Assembly (NCBI GenBank): GCA_015698045.1
Contig: BLAL01000229.1
Location: 470,001-534,000, forward strand
DNA length: 64,000 bases
Source: Rhizophagus clarus
Lineage: Eukaryota; Glomeromycota; Glomeromycetes; Glomerales; Glomeraceae
Reading direction: 5' to 3'
The position numbers were made by a program, and so were the translations under genes. A model generated the notes under the pieces. It did no database searches. It saw only the letters and a program-made list of their open reading frames with translations, and was not told the origin of the DNA. The number at the start of each line of letters is the position of its first letter. The first letter of the stretch is position 1. Positions 36,852 through 50,441 of the stretch are shown piece by piece.

Positions 36852-38155
36852 ACAATCACAGTTTGGTTACATCAAAATACTCGTTACAACTAAAAATCTT
36901 TCTACCTCTTTACAAGATCAAAGTACATTCTGGCGACACTTTCAACGATCAAGCTGATCACCTCGCCAAGACTGGCTGCACCTCACCAGATCCTCTTATA
37001 ATCAATGAACGATTTTTATCTTCTAAGATAGCCAACATTTGTTGGAACGGGATCAACACACCGTTGCGAGCAAAATTATTTAATATATTCATACTCGTTT
37101 CAGCTTCTTCGCCACTTACAGCCGCCCTCATGGAAGAAAATATTGACTGGGACGCAACTTCATTCTGGTTGCACCATAATCCGTTTGACCTACCCACTTC
37201 AGAAATATTATCTCAATCGCTCAGTTATCGTATCGCATCAAAGCCTGTACATTTTCTTTACCCATTGCAAATGGTTTTCAACGTAATTATCCCGACAGTG
37301 TATCATTTAGGTCTTTGTACTGCACACCAACCGGCTTTATTAAAGATGATGGATCAACATGCCACTATTTTATGTTATTTAATTAAAAAACACTCCACCG
37401 CGGCTATGGTCGACTCAGACAAACCTCATTATATTAATACTTCTTATTTGTTTCCTTTGTTACGCCCAATTTTTTTCATCTGGCTCCCCCTTTATCATCT
37501 TTATCTCGTTATTTACAACATTGTTCCAATGGGACTTACCAATATTATCAAAATCTTTATCAACAAACGAATTTAATCCCGCTGAAATTTTTTTTACTAT
37601 TTAAGCGCCGCTATTAAAAACTCATTTGGAAAAGAATACGAACACATCATGTTCCGCATCAACAAACGTAACAAAAAATTCTATCGTCAACGACCTCGAT
37701 ATAACTTAAATGGTATTTCCACTTCACTTTTGGATAAAGAAGCTTTTATCCGTTATATTTCTTCTAATTTTCTTCATTTTTGTCATTGGACAAGTCATAG
37801 AGAAAGAATAGGATATACTTATTCTTCTAATGTAGATTTATTCTTTTTACTTCTTATTATTTTCTTCTTTTCTTTTTACTCGTTTATATTTGTACGAACC
37901 TTTTGGATCATCTGAATATTTTATTTTACGCGTAACACTTCCTGATCATCTTTGTTTCTCTCCCAGGGTTTTTATTCTTTTAGATTAGAACTTGTTAGAA
38001 GTTTCTTTCTTTTGATCGGTGGCTCCCATCCTTTGTGGTAATTTTAGATAGATTATTTTTTTTTTTTGATACTTTTTTGATTTGTGTAATCGTCTAGATT
38101 ATTTTTTTTTTTTTTTGAGTCGTCCGTCTAAAGAATCTTTTGTTAGAAATAAAAT
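36852..38155 (+). mobile_element. 5'-truncated LINE retrotransposon
   Basis: The insert is bounded by a 16-bp duplication, AAAACAATATCTATTA (36836-36851) and AAAACAATGTCTATTA (38156-38171), with one transition. It contains the end of a LINE polyprotein (RNase-H C-terminus) followed by a long 3' region with T-rich blocks and GAGTCGTCCGTCTAAAG. Only about 1.3 kb remains, as is usual for target-primed insertion that stopped early. It ends about 120 bp upstream of the ZPR1 start codon. Confidence 0.85.
36863..37576 (+). pseudogene. LINE ORF2 C-terminal fragment (RNase H end)
   Basis: A frame of 237 codons begins right at the truncation point. KVHSGDTFNDQADHLAKTG near residue 20 matches the last RNase H block of LINE polyproteins (H, N, A-D). 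The rest of the frame resembles the variable C-terminal tail. A second short frame (37649-37915) continues similar sequence after a shift. The annotated ATG is not a real start; the true N-terminus was never copied. Confidence 0.75.
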
Positions 38156-38289
38156 AAAACAATGTCTATTATGGTAACAAGACACGACTTGCTGGGTAGG
38201 GAAAGATCGTCACATCAGTTTCACGTGAAATGCACTTCAAAAAATCAAAAATATTTTTTGTTTTTTAGGTATACCTTTCAAGTTACAAT

Positions 38290-40135
38290 ATGTCGAGTCA
38301 AGAGCTTTTAGAGAATTCAAGAGATGACAATGTAAACATTAATAGCCAAGAGAAAAAACGAGAAAATTTATTTCAAAATATTGGTCAAATAGTTGATAAT
38401 GGTGACGCTAAACCAACCGAAATTGAAAGTTATTGCGTTCATTGTGGTGAAAATGTATTTTAATCAATAAATATTTTTGAATTTAATATACGATATTGGT
38501 TTTTCCTTTTTTTTTCCTGATTTTTGGAAATTGAATTTGGTATGTAAATAGGGAATTACAAAATTGTTATTAACAAAGATCCCACATTGGAGAGATATTG
38601 TGATCATGAGCTTTGATTGTGAGGTAATAGATCTTGTATTGCTTATAAACAAGACAACTCAAATTCTTATTAAATAAATTATTTCTAATTAGCATTGCGG
38701 GTTTAGTAATAATGAAGTTCAATTCGCTGGTGCAATATCAGAAAAGGGAAGTGTATACACATGTACGATTAATGATAAACAAGATTTAGATCGTCAATTA
38801 GTTAAATCCGAGACTGCGTCAATAAAAATCAAAGAAATTGATTTAGAAATTCCTGCTACAACAAAAAGAGGTTGTCTTACGACTATAGAAGGAATAATTT
38901 CAAGTATAGTTGAAGATTTGTCAGCAGATCAACTTGTTAGAAAAGAAATGGATGAAGTAAATTACGAAAAAATTGAAGTTATAATACAAAAGTTGAAAAG
39001 ATATCTGGAGAATAAAGAATCCTTCACTATTATAGTTGATGATCCTGCTGGCAATAGGTATGATTATAAGAAACATTGGCTAAATATCTAGTGATTAGCT
39101 ATAAGAATAATGACAAAACCTTTTTTTTATTTTTAGTTATATTGAAAGTTTGTGTGTCTCAACTCCAGATCCGAAACTTCACGTTAATCATTACGTTAGA
39201 ACATGTGATATGGATATTTCATTGGGCTTAAACATTCCTGATGATCAGCAAGATGGTGCAGAAACTACTAATGTAACATATAATAATGATGACTTGAATA
39301 GAAATGATAGTGACAGCGATGTTCCAGAAGTCATGACATTTCCGGCAAATTGTTCTCACTGTAACGCAACAAGTGAAACTAAAATGCATATTTTAGACAT
39401 TCCTCATTTTAAAGAAGTTATTATAATGGCAACAAATTGTGATGTAAGTATTTTTTCCGTATTCACTTATTATCCCAATAATAACTTTGTTCATGTTTTT
39501 GCTATAAGGTTTGTGGGTATAAATCTAATGAAGTTAAATCAGGTGGATGTATATCACCGCTTGGCAAGAAAATTACATTAAAAATTGAAGATTTAGAAGA
39601 TATGTCAAGAGATATTTTAAAAAGTGAAACATGTGGTTTAAGTATACCTGAAATAGAATTAGAGGTAACGCCCGGTACACTTGGAGGTCGTTTTACGACT
39701 GTTGAAGGCTTATTAAAACAAATTCATGATGAATTGGAAGAAAAAGTTCCTTTTATTAGTGGGGATAGTGTGAACAATGAAAGAAAAGTCGTTTTTCAAA
39801 AATTTATGGATAAATTAAATAGTGTTATTAGTGGTGAGGTATTACCCGTTACTTTAATACTTGATGATCCTCTTGCTAATAGTTATTTACAAAATCCCTA
39901 TGCTCCAGGTAAGAATTTAGCGAGTTTGCAATTCATCTGATTCGTTTAAATAATTGGTTAATCAATTTTAATAGACCCCGATCCTAATATGGCCACTGAA
40001 CATTATGAAAGAACTTGGGAACAAAACGAATTTCTTGGGTTAAATGATATAGTCTTAGAGAACTATGATGAATCAAAAAATGAGAATAATGAAAATAATG
40101 AATCAAATAGCAACTCACATAATGAAATCAAATAA
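38290..40135 (+). CDS. ZPR1: Zinc finger protein ZPR1, 6 exons
   Basis: Exons 38290-38454, 38552-38623, 38693-39057, 39137-39443, 39509-39908 and 39975-40135 join, all with GT-AG introns of 65-97 bp, to 1470 nt (489 residues). Two ZPR1 modules are visible. The first zinc site uses C49/C52 (YCVHCGEN) and C78/C81 (DCEHCG). The second uses C273/C276 (NCSHCNATSETK) and C302/C305 (NCDVCGYKSNE). Each is followed by the typical beta-rich half (SETASIKIKEIDLEIP; SETCGLSIPEIELEV), and the protein ends in an acidic Asn-rich tail. ZPR1 binds eEF1A and acts as its folding chaperone, cycling between cytoplasm and nucleus. Length is normal for the family. The LINE insertion just upstream may affect its promoter. 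Confidence 0.95.
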
Positions 40136-40600
40136 TGTGTTGAACGTGAATGATTTCATCAAGCTTATTAATAGAAAGAAGTCTATAATGACTATTTTGA
40201 TATTACCATACTTAAAAGACGCGTCATATATTTACAAAATGCTTTATTAATATTAATAATGATTAAAAGGTAACAATGCTCTGAGTCATGATAAATTATG
40301 TATTATAGGTAAAAAATAGGAAAAGAAATTCCGTCGCAATGAATATAAATACGGACGGTGTCAACAAGATAATCTGAGTTTTATAGGCCAATAGGAGTTT
40401 TAATTAAAGCTGCAAGATTGCCATGTAAAGTATTAATCTTCTAAATTACTAAATTAAGCAATAAATCGCTTTTACTATCAGTACTACAATACGTGAGAGA
40501 AAAATCATAAAACCTTCTCTCTCATATCACGAACCAACCAACGAAGAACTAACTACATAAAACTATCGAGGCTTACCTAATTTTTAGTATTTTTAAAAGT
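40136..40600. promoter_or_regulatory. Spacer between ZPR1 and next gene, likely promoter
   Basis: A 465-bp gap between two plus-strand genes. No gene is seen; the 40065-40250 frame is a shadow of the ZPR1 end. It includes GTGAGAGAAAAATC and CCTTCTCTCTC blocks (about 40493-40525) that could be promoter elements. This is by position only. Confidence 0.4.
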
Positions 40601-42354
40601 ATGAAAATAAAACGTGTATTACGCACAACTAAAGCACGTCGTAATCAAATATCTTCTGCGCCACCAAGTTCATCCCCACAGCAGCAGCAGCAGCAGCAGC
40701 AAGAGAGTGTTGTTTTACCACAGTTTCTTGATGGGCCTGACGTTACCGAAGAACAAAAACAACTTATTTTAAAACGTGTTCTTGAAGTTAGATCAAAATA
40801 CAACGCATTTGTAGAAAAAGACGTTTGTCAAAAGGTATAACATAAACGCGTATTATATAATCATAAAAGTAATTATGTATTTATACATTATTGATAATGA
40901 TCGTTTTAAGGTCAAAACAATTTTATTCGCATCGGATTTGACAGAAGATGAAGCGCGATTGGCTTTATCTATTTGCAACGACAATGAACAAGATGTACTT
41001 AACAGACTTTCCGGAAAAGGTGCACAAAAGTTTCGTAATATGCTAAAACCAGCATCCCGAGATGCTGCGGAATGTATTGAGAGCGGCTCCGAAGATGAAG
41101 ATTCAGATCATGTCGATCCGCTTGAAAATATCACTTTCCCTTATCGTCTTCCATCTACACCAACTACTATTATCAGTCTCGGTAGTTATCACAAGTCGAC
41201 AGCTGCTTGGTGGTCAAATCCAGGATCGTTATATCATCACCCAATTCCAATTAATTATAAAGCCATGCGCGTCGAAAAAAACAGGTCCTTCATTATGTCA
41301 ATCGACGAGGATCCAGAAACTGGGAATCCACGTTTCATTGTGACAGATCAAACTACTAATGCTACTTTCGTAGGGAATACTCCCACAAAACCATGGACAA
41401 CGATTTGTATTTCATACAAGGGTTCAAGAAGTACGTCATTAGCATTTTCCTTTAGCACGTGACTCATTTAACATTTAAGGCTAACGCAAAATTTTATTTA
41501 AAAGCGACGCGTATTTCAGGACCATTGTACTTTGGATTCTCTGATCCTACTTTACAGCGGTTATTAACAAAGATGGTTCAAGATAGTGACATAAATGAAT
41601 ACTATTATCGATTTGTCGGAGATGGGGAAATATTTTGTGCAGATAAAGATTGGAAAGATGAAGAAAGACAACTATTGTTATCAGAGATTAGTCGACGTTG
41701 TGATAGTATTGCTGCTGGTGATAACATGGAAGAAGTTGATAACTTTCCATTTGGATTAGTCGCACGTAATATTCCAAATAGAACGGGATTTCAATGTCAA
41801 TTTGAATACAATAGATTAGTTATGGTTGGACAAATTTCCGAGCGTGATGGTTGTCCGGTGCAACCATTACGTGTGAATTACGATAAGCTTGTTAAGTCCT
41901 TAGCTTCTAATGGCCAAATGAAACGTGCAAGGAAATTTTCGGGACAAAATCAGGTCGATTCCTGGGTCAAAAAACCAATTAGTGGTCCTAATCCATGGAA
42001 TCCGTTACCGGATATGAAAGATGCAATTACTTTGGAACCAATGAATGAACCGGCTATTTCTCCCGATGGGTAAGTGTTATACCCAACTAGCATGTTAAAT
42101 AAATAACAAAGATTAAATTAGCAAAATTTCTTGAACTAGATATGTCTGTGATTATCAGACGTGGACCAGAATTCTTAGATCACCCGAGTCAAAAGATACA
42201 TGCCCGTAAGTTTTTTTTTTCTATTTTTAACTTACGTAAGTTTATTAATTTATTATTTAATAGATTCACCAAGAAATCATTATCTCGTCGTCAATTGGTC
42301 AAATTGACATTCGATAATATTGCTGAACATGTGGATAAAATACGTGAATCTTAA
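40601..42354 (+). CDS. UBA-like / SANT / U-box protein, 5 exons
   Basis: Exons 40601-40834, 40911-41430, 41505-42069, 42140-42205 and 42264-42354 join to 1476 nt (491 residues) with 58-76-bp GT-AG introns. A basic N-terminus and a polyglutamine run (residues 27-34) come first. A UBA/CUE-like helical segment (LTEDEARLALSICNDNEQDV, about 88-107) follows, then an acidic linker. A Myb/SANT-like repeat lies at about 300-355 (DWKDEERQLLLSEI, then FGLVARNIPNRTGFQC). A C-terminal U-box-like fold lies at about 423-489 (DAITLEPMNEPAISPDGYV, then CPFTKKSLSRRQLVKLTFDN). The likely role is a DNA-associated ubiquitin ligase or adaptor. I know no named protein with this architecture. The junction at 41430/41505 is chosen for frame and donor GTACGT. 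Confidence 0.8.
40680..40700 (+). repeat. (CAG)7 microsatellite in coding exon
   Basis: Seven uninterrupted CAG triplets followed by CAA encode an eight-glutamine run near the N-terminus of the U-box gene. Length polymorphism between nuclei or strains would be expected. Confidence 0.9.
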
Positions 42355-42734
42355 GACAAATCTCTGGAAAGGATAAAGGTGAATATTAAAAAAGTGTGTG
42401 TATATATATACATTTATTCTCTCGTCAATGTATCGTTTTACATAGTTTGTAGATATATAATAAATAGAGAGAATAGTGTATGAATTATTATTATTACTAT
42501 CAGACATTAATACATATTTGGAAGAATAAAAGATAAAGAAAATAGTTAAATTTCAAGATTTACTAAATATTCTTTGGTATCCAGTAATTATGTATTGATA
42601 ATTTAGCGTATAATTTTATTATTTTAAATTCATTATTAAATCATGATCATGGAATTGATCATCGTCACAAAAAGATTTTCTGAATTAAAGAAAAAAAATT
42701 TTTTAACTCTGTTTCTCTTATATACTTCTTTTAT
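42355..42734. terminator. Convergent 3' ends
   Basis: This 380-bp AT-rich gap separates the plus-strand U-box gene from the minus-strand ubiquitin fusion. It must hold both polyadenylation sites; ATATAATAAATAGAG (from 42454) is a candidate for the plus-strand gene. A GTGTGTGTATATATATAC stretch lies at about 42394. No other gene seen. Confidence 0.5.
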
Positions 42735-44090
<1,356 letters not shown>

Positions 44091-46340
44091 ATGGAATTTT
44101 GCCAAGCAAATTGGTATTTTAATAAAACAGATTTCTTATCACATTCGCCATCACGCTACGACGGTATATCCGTTGCAGACGAAAAAAAATTACGAAGCAA
44201 AGGGATCAAATACATTATACAAGTTTGCGTCAGCATAAAACTGTATCCTAAATTATTATAAATATCAACTACGCGAATACATTTTCTGCTATTATATATT
44301 CTTAACTTTATTGAATTATTTAATTTCAGTCCCCAGATCGTAATCGCAACGGCCTCAGTATATTTTCACAGGTTTTTTATGCGCAAAAGTTTTAGAGAGT
44401 TCCACCCCTACGTAAGATAATCTATTCTTAGAAATTATCAGAGTATATATCTTTATGATGTATTAAAATACGTATTGATTGATTATACTAATTTTTGTCT
44501 TAAATAGGATGTTGGAGGTGCTTGCGTACTTCTTGCTGTAAAAGTGGAAGAACCTAAACCTAGGCGAACACTTGGCGACGTTTCATCTGCATGCGCTCGT
44601 ATAGCACGCAGAGATAAAAGCCTGGACGACAAAAGAGTTAGTAATATATTTCTTTTTAAGTATATTTTATATGGAGAAAAAGCGCATAATAAACATGTTC
44701 TGATAATATTAAAGATCATGAAAATTAACGAAAATTAATTTATATTAATAAAACTAACATATAATTTTATTATAGGAAATTGAAATGTGGATTGACACTT
44801 TAAAACATCTGGAACCATTAATTGCGGCAATACTTTGCTTCGATTTGCAAGTCGATCATCCGTATTTACCCTTATTAAAATATACAAAAGAGTTAAAAGG
44901 TAAGAGTTTAATAATTTTGGTTAACAATTTCATGTTCTATTTATTAATAATTTATATTTCCCTTTAGGCTATAATAAAGAAGTCTTAAGGGATCTTGCCT
45001 CTGCAGCATGGGCTATTATAAACCACAGGTAAAAATTATTTTGTACCTTGTTATTAGAATTGCGTACTAATTTAGAATTTATGCAGCCATCGAACACCGA
45101 TTTGTCTGTTTTATCAACCAACAACAATAGCAAGTGCAGCTGTATTTATCGCGTCTAAAGTGGGAGACGTGGCGTTGAACGACGACGCAACGAAAGGAAC
45201 AGTTTGGTGGAACGTCATGCAAAGCAATATTTACGAGACAACAAGTAATTAATTGACTGTCTATTAAGTGTTCTGGTTAAATTATTTTTACAACGATTGT
45301 TAAAATTTTTTGTTGCTCAATATTTTTCTCTAGAATGCATCGATGATATTTTTGATATGTACACGACAACGTGCCCTAAATTAGTAAGGAAAAAAGCAAG
45401 TACTATAATATCCAGTTTTGTTTTATATTAAGTGCATCTTTTTTTAAAAAATTGTTAATTATCTCATTTTCCTACGTAGAACACGAGTTCTGAAGAAACA
45501 AAAATAAATCCTCTTGCAAATGCAACGATTATCATGAACTCGTGTGAAACTAATAAAGCCCTTATGTCAGGTTCAACAACTCCAATTACCAATCCTATAT
45601 TCCATGAATATGAATATATTAATATCGATCAAATCTGCGAACCTCCGATAGAAAACCCGTCACCATCGAGTCACACCATAGACAATGATGAGGACGAATT
45701 TGAATTAGAAAATGGAGATGATACAGTAGTTGAAGTAGAATGTGAAGGGGCAGCACATTACTTTAATTCAGTATCAAACGAAGAAGGGGAATATTTACAG
45801 GATGGACAATATGGCGATAAAGATTCACAATACGGTGGATACGAAGAAGACGATGAAGATATGGAATTTTCAGATGGATCACAATTCACAGATTCACAAC
45901 ATACAGTGCCGTCAGAAGAAGGAGAGGAATATCCTGAATCACAATATGAGGATGATGGTGTAGACTCTCAGCGCTATGAATCACAGAACGAAGATGCCAC
46001 ACTTACACAACACGATGGATCACAATATGAAGATGGTATATATTCACAACATAATGGATCACGAAATGAAGACGGTGTTTATTCACGGCATGAAAGATCA
46101 CATTATGAAAACGACACAAATTCACATCATGGTCGATTACAATATGTAAATTCACAAAATGAAGGGCAAGTCGAAATAAACACACAAAACGGCAACGGAT
46201 TTTATAATAATAATGTACAATCAATTAATCATCAAGGCGAAGACGATGATGTTAGTACTATAGGAGATGAGTTAGAAGAAGGCGAAGAGAATATCACTAA
46301 CGATGTAGAAATGCATGACGTAAATGGGATTGCCAATTAA
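44091..46340 (+). CDS. Cyclin K/Ctk2-type cyclin, 8 exons
   Basis: Exons 44091-44242, about 44330-44411, 44508-44636, 44776-44899, 44968-45028, 45087-45244, 45334-45383 and 45480-46340 give about 538 residues. The first edge of exon 2 is uncertain by one base. The cyclin box starts WYFNKTDFLSHSPSRYDGIS, then IVIATASVYFHRFFMRKSF and VLLAVKVEEPKPRRTL. The second half carries FDLQVDHPYLPLLKYTKELK and IASAAVFIASKVGD, as in cyclin K/T-class partners of transcriptional kinases (CDK9/12, Ctk1) that phosphorylate RNA polymerase II. The last exon (from residue 253) is acidic and low-complexity, with SQYEDG-YSQH-type repeats. T-class rather than K-class cannot be excluded. Confidence 0.88.
45900..46160 (+). 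repeat. Degenerate SQ-Y-E-D-G protein repeats
   Basis: The DNA encodes about nine imperfect ~11-residue repeats (ESQYEDDGVDS, GSQYEDGIYSQH, GSRNEDGVYSRH and others) within the cyclin tail. Many SQ dipeptides cluster here, the sequence context recognised by ATM/ATR-type kinases. Confidence 0.75.
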
Positions 46341-48025
46341 CACATTTCTTAGACTTTTTTTTTTTTGGCAAAATATATGCAGTAATAGAATGCATTTTAT
46401 TGATATATTAAAAGTATATAATAATTTCTGTAGCATTTTAGTTTAGCATGATAACCGCAACTATTATATCTATTGATATTAATATTTTTGCTTTTTTAAT
46501 ATTAAAGCATGAAAATAAAAGAACATCACTCAAGAAAAAAACGCCTACCCGACGATTTGAGTCTCAAAAAGTCAAATACATCATTAGTTCATTAAAAATG
46601 AGAATTTGATGTCTACACTTCGAGTCACAATCCTTTAGTCATATGATTACTAGATTAAATGAATATATATTGTTAATTTTCCTTCTTAATAAGCTTCTTA
46701 GTTTCCCTACTTATAAGAAAAAGAAGGGTGAAAATATATCATTACTTCTGATTGGAATTAATGTATTACATATAATTCATTTGTTTAAAACTTTAAAATT
46801 TTTGCCTAATTATGTTTAATAAAATCAAAAGAAAAGGATATAACTAATAAGAATTAGATAAAAGGATTTTTAATAGCTTAAATTGGTAATCTATAGTTAA
46901 ATGGTTTCTCTTATTATTTAAGGCTATTAAAAAACTTTTATATATTATTATTTTTTATTCATTATTAAGTTTATGAATTTTATATTATAAAAAATTAAAT
47001 ATATAAGTACAGAATTTTAAGAATAATTTTATATTTATAATTTTAAATAATTTAATATTTAAATAAATATAATAATCAATAAAAATAAAATAAAAAAAAA
47101 TTATTAAACCTATAAATAATATTAATTTGATTTTTAATTTAAAAGTAATATAAAAACTTTAATATAATATATATTAATACAAAATTATAATACAAGTTAA
47201 TTAAACCCATTCAGATAAATTTTTTTTTTTTTTTTTATAAATATTAAAAACCATTCAAATAAATCAAATATAACCAGTATTATTATATATACTTAAAAAA
47301 AATTAGGAAAATAAAAATAAAAATAAAAAAAATTTTAGAAACTAGAATAAAATAAAATAAAAATAAATTTAAGTTTAATTAATTTTAAAATAAATAAATT
47401 ATTTCTAATTATTATATTATATTAAGTTTAATTATTTCAGTAAAGTTTTAAATTTTACAATTAAATTTTTTATTATTAATTTTACAAATTATCTTAATAC
47501 TATAGTAAAAAATTCTTCTTTTTAATTAAACTAAGATTTAGATTTACTTATAGCTTTTTATTAATATTAGTTAAATAAGATTAAATTAATAGTAATAGGA
47601 TTTATAAAATATTTTTTTTTTTTTTTGTATTATTAATATATATATAAGTAAAATAATAAGATTTTTGATACTAAAAATTAATGTAAAATATTTATATCAG
47701 AAGATTTTTTTTATTTTAAAATTGATAATTATTTATTTTAAATGAATCTTGATTCTATATTGCAAAATAATCAATTAATTTTCTAATTTTAGTAGTATTT
47801 TTAATAATTTTATATGCTTTAAATTTATTATTAAGTAAAAACTAATTTAAAATAATATTGCTAGAAAATAAGTAAATTAACCAGAATTCTAAAAAATATA
47901 TATAAAGGTCAGATGATTAGCAAAATTTTATTTTAAAATAAGCAAATATTTTTACTAAAATTAATATGTAAAATTGACTTATAACCTTATAATTTATAGA
48001 TATTGTATGATATTATATTTATATT
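46341..48025. other. Very AT-rich spacer, no gene seen
   Basis: After the cyclin 3' end (AATAAAAGAACATC from about 46514 is a possible polyadenylation signal) the sequence is dominated by A/T runs, with T tracts near 47220 and 47611. I see no gene or element ends. Confidence 0.6.
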
Positions 48026-48033
48026 AGTTAACA

Positions 48034-48722
48034 CAGTGTTGGCAAGTGACATGAAATGATACAAATGATATTAGTGACATGTCACATGTCATTATATCAT
48101 TTCAAAAGGCAAATGACAAATGATTGTCATTTAAAATATATCATGTGACCTGTAATATATTTCGCATATTTATTCTGTTAACTTTTTATTACATTAGATA
48201 TTTCATTCAAGTTTATCATTGAACTAACATAAACTGGCATTTCTAAAGATTCATTAAACAAATTAAATAGATTTCAATTATCTAATGGATTATCTACTGG
48301 ATGAGTATCCTGCCCACCTACTACAAAATTATAAGTTTCTTCATTTATAACCATCATCGCTATCTAAATGATTTTCTTTGTCAACCGACAAAAACGCAAA
48401 AAAAAATTAAAATCTTTAGATTCATTTTGCATAAAATAAAATGTTATCACTTATTTTTTTTTCCAAATTTAATAAACGAAATATGTTCATTAAGCTATTT
48501 TGGGTATACGCGCCTAAAAGAATTACCATTAAGAAATATTTTTGCCACAAAATGGATCATCAAATGATAATGACATTATCATTTAAAAATGACACATGTT
48601 ATTTCGTCATTTGTCATTTATAAATGACATTTATTTTAAATGATACGAATTCTTATATCATTTTGATATCATTTGGGATCATTTAAAAATTAACCAAATG
48701 ACATTGTCATTTGCCATCACTG
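48034..48722. mobile_element. 689-bp hAT-type element, exact 8-bp duplication
   Basis: The left end is CAGTGTTGGCAAGTGACATG and the right end, in reverse complement, is CAGTGATGGCAAATGACAAT. AGTTAACA flanks both sides exactly (48026-48033 and 48723-48730). Subterminal zones are dense in AAATGACA/TGTCATTT words. The interior frames (48301-48623) are AT-rich and unrecognised; they may be remnants of a transposase but show no motif. Confidence 0.9.
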
Positions 48723-48730
48723 AGTTAACA

Positions 48731-49322
48731 TCACTTTATGATGTTGACCAATGTAAATACCATTGTGCAATATTTATATTATCATATGATTAATGCAGAT
48801 TATGCTTTCTATTCACTATATACTGTAAAGTTTATCAAAAGTCTAATTAATGATATATAAAATTTTGAAAAATTACTCATCATTTTAATATTATATGCAA
48901 ATAAACTATTATCATTCAATATTATACATAAATAAATTATTATCATTCAATATATATTGTACATAAATAAATTATTACTGTTCAATATTATACAATAATA
49001 ATATTATTAACAATTTATTAAAAGTATAGGTTAAAGAACATTAGCATGATCCTATAGGGATGTACAATAATTTATATTAAAATAAGCAAAATTTTTTTAT
49101 AATGTTTATATTAAAAAATATTTTTTTATTTAAAATAATAGTTTTTATAAATTATTTTAAAATTCTTTAAACTTAAAAAATTTTTTTTTCAGAAATTTTT
49201 TAAGATTCTAAAAGTTCATATAGAAAAAATTCTTTTTTTAAGAAATTTTTTAAAAGTTTATATAAAAAAAGTTTTTATGTAATATTTGATAAAAAATTTT
49301 TTTTTAAAAGATATTTTAAAAA
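48731..49322. repeat. AT-rich spacer with ~40-bp repeats
   Basis: ATTATCATTCAATATTATAC with ATAAATAAATTA recurs three times at 48890-48995. Further on, AAAATTTTTTTT and AAGTTTATATA blocks repeat loosely. No gene seen. Confidence 0.6.
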
Positions 49323-50441
49323 GAGAAAATTTATTCACCGCGGGTGCGGTATTACCGCACCCCCAAAATTTATTATTTATCATGTGATTTTAATACTGAC
49401 GCGGTGATGCGTATATGTCGTTATCACCATTATGTCGTACATACCGCTTTTCAATAAAAAATGTTCTATATTTCTTCTAATAATAATAACCTCTCATGTC
49501 AGTGCGTCTATTCTACATTGTGTCAATTACAGTTTTATTAATTATATTGTAGAAAGTTGCGTGTCATTTTAACATCTTAACACTATTAACTGATCTCTTT
49601 TGGAACAAAAAGAGAGATCAGAGTAATTGAATTTTTTGCGTTACAATACTAATTTTATATTCATGCTGTTTGGCTTCTAATAAACATTCTACATGACTAC
49701 ACATTCTTCTACTGTAAGGTGTTTATTATATAAGTGCGCGCATGTCATAAAGAAGCGAAGTGTCTAGAAAAAGAGGGTATTAAAACAAAAAAAAGAAATT
49801 AGAAAAGAGTTGTTAGAAATGAAAAGAACGAAACAAACATCAAAACTTACCCGTTTACCATATTATTATAATCATTTAAGGAACCAGGAACAAAAGAACT
49901 GAGGAACCTAAAAAAAAGAAGACATTAGAATATGGAAGCAAAGAGAAACAAACACGAAAAAAAATAGAAACCTACCATATTACTATAATCGCTTGGAATC
50001 AAAGGAACAAACAAAAGAACCTAAGAAAAAAGATGAATATGTACGCGTTGTTAATTTATATCTTGTTGAAGAAAGCTTTTGATAGCTTTGATCAGTCGAA
50101 CAGTAGCACTAGTCGAAAAAGGAATATTTGGCCTCCAAAAAATCTGGCTTAGATTCGGCCAATTTTTAAAAAAATTGACCTAAATTAGTAATGATATGCA
50201 ATTCAATCTATATTCGACTCTGATTCGATCCAGCCAAATGATGGTCAAATTGCGTATAATAAAAATTAAACTATGTTCGGCCTCACACGAATAATGGCCG
50301 AATTGTATTTACTTTTCTATATTAAATAATGGTTATAATATATTTACTATATTAATATTATTAAGTATAATAAAAAACAATGATACAATATTTGTTAAAA
50401 AATGTTTAAACAATTCAGACTAGTATAAATGTTATATTAAA

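Noticed and set aside
36958-37197. 79-codon minus-strand frame
   Set aside because: Shadow of the LINE ORF2 fragment.
46003-46224. 73-codon minus-strand frame
   Set aside because: Shadow of the cyclin's repetitive acidic tail.
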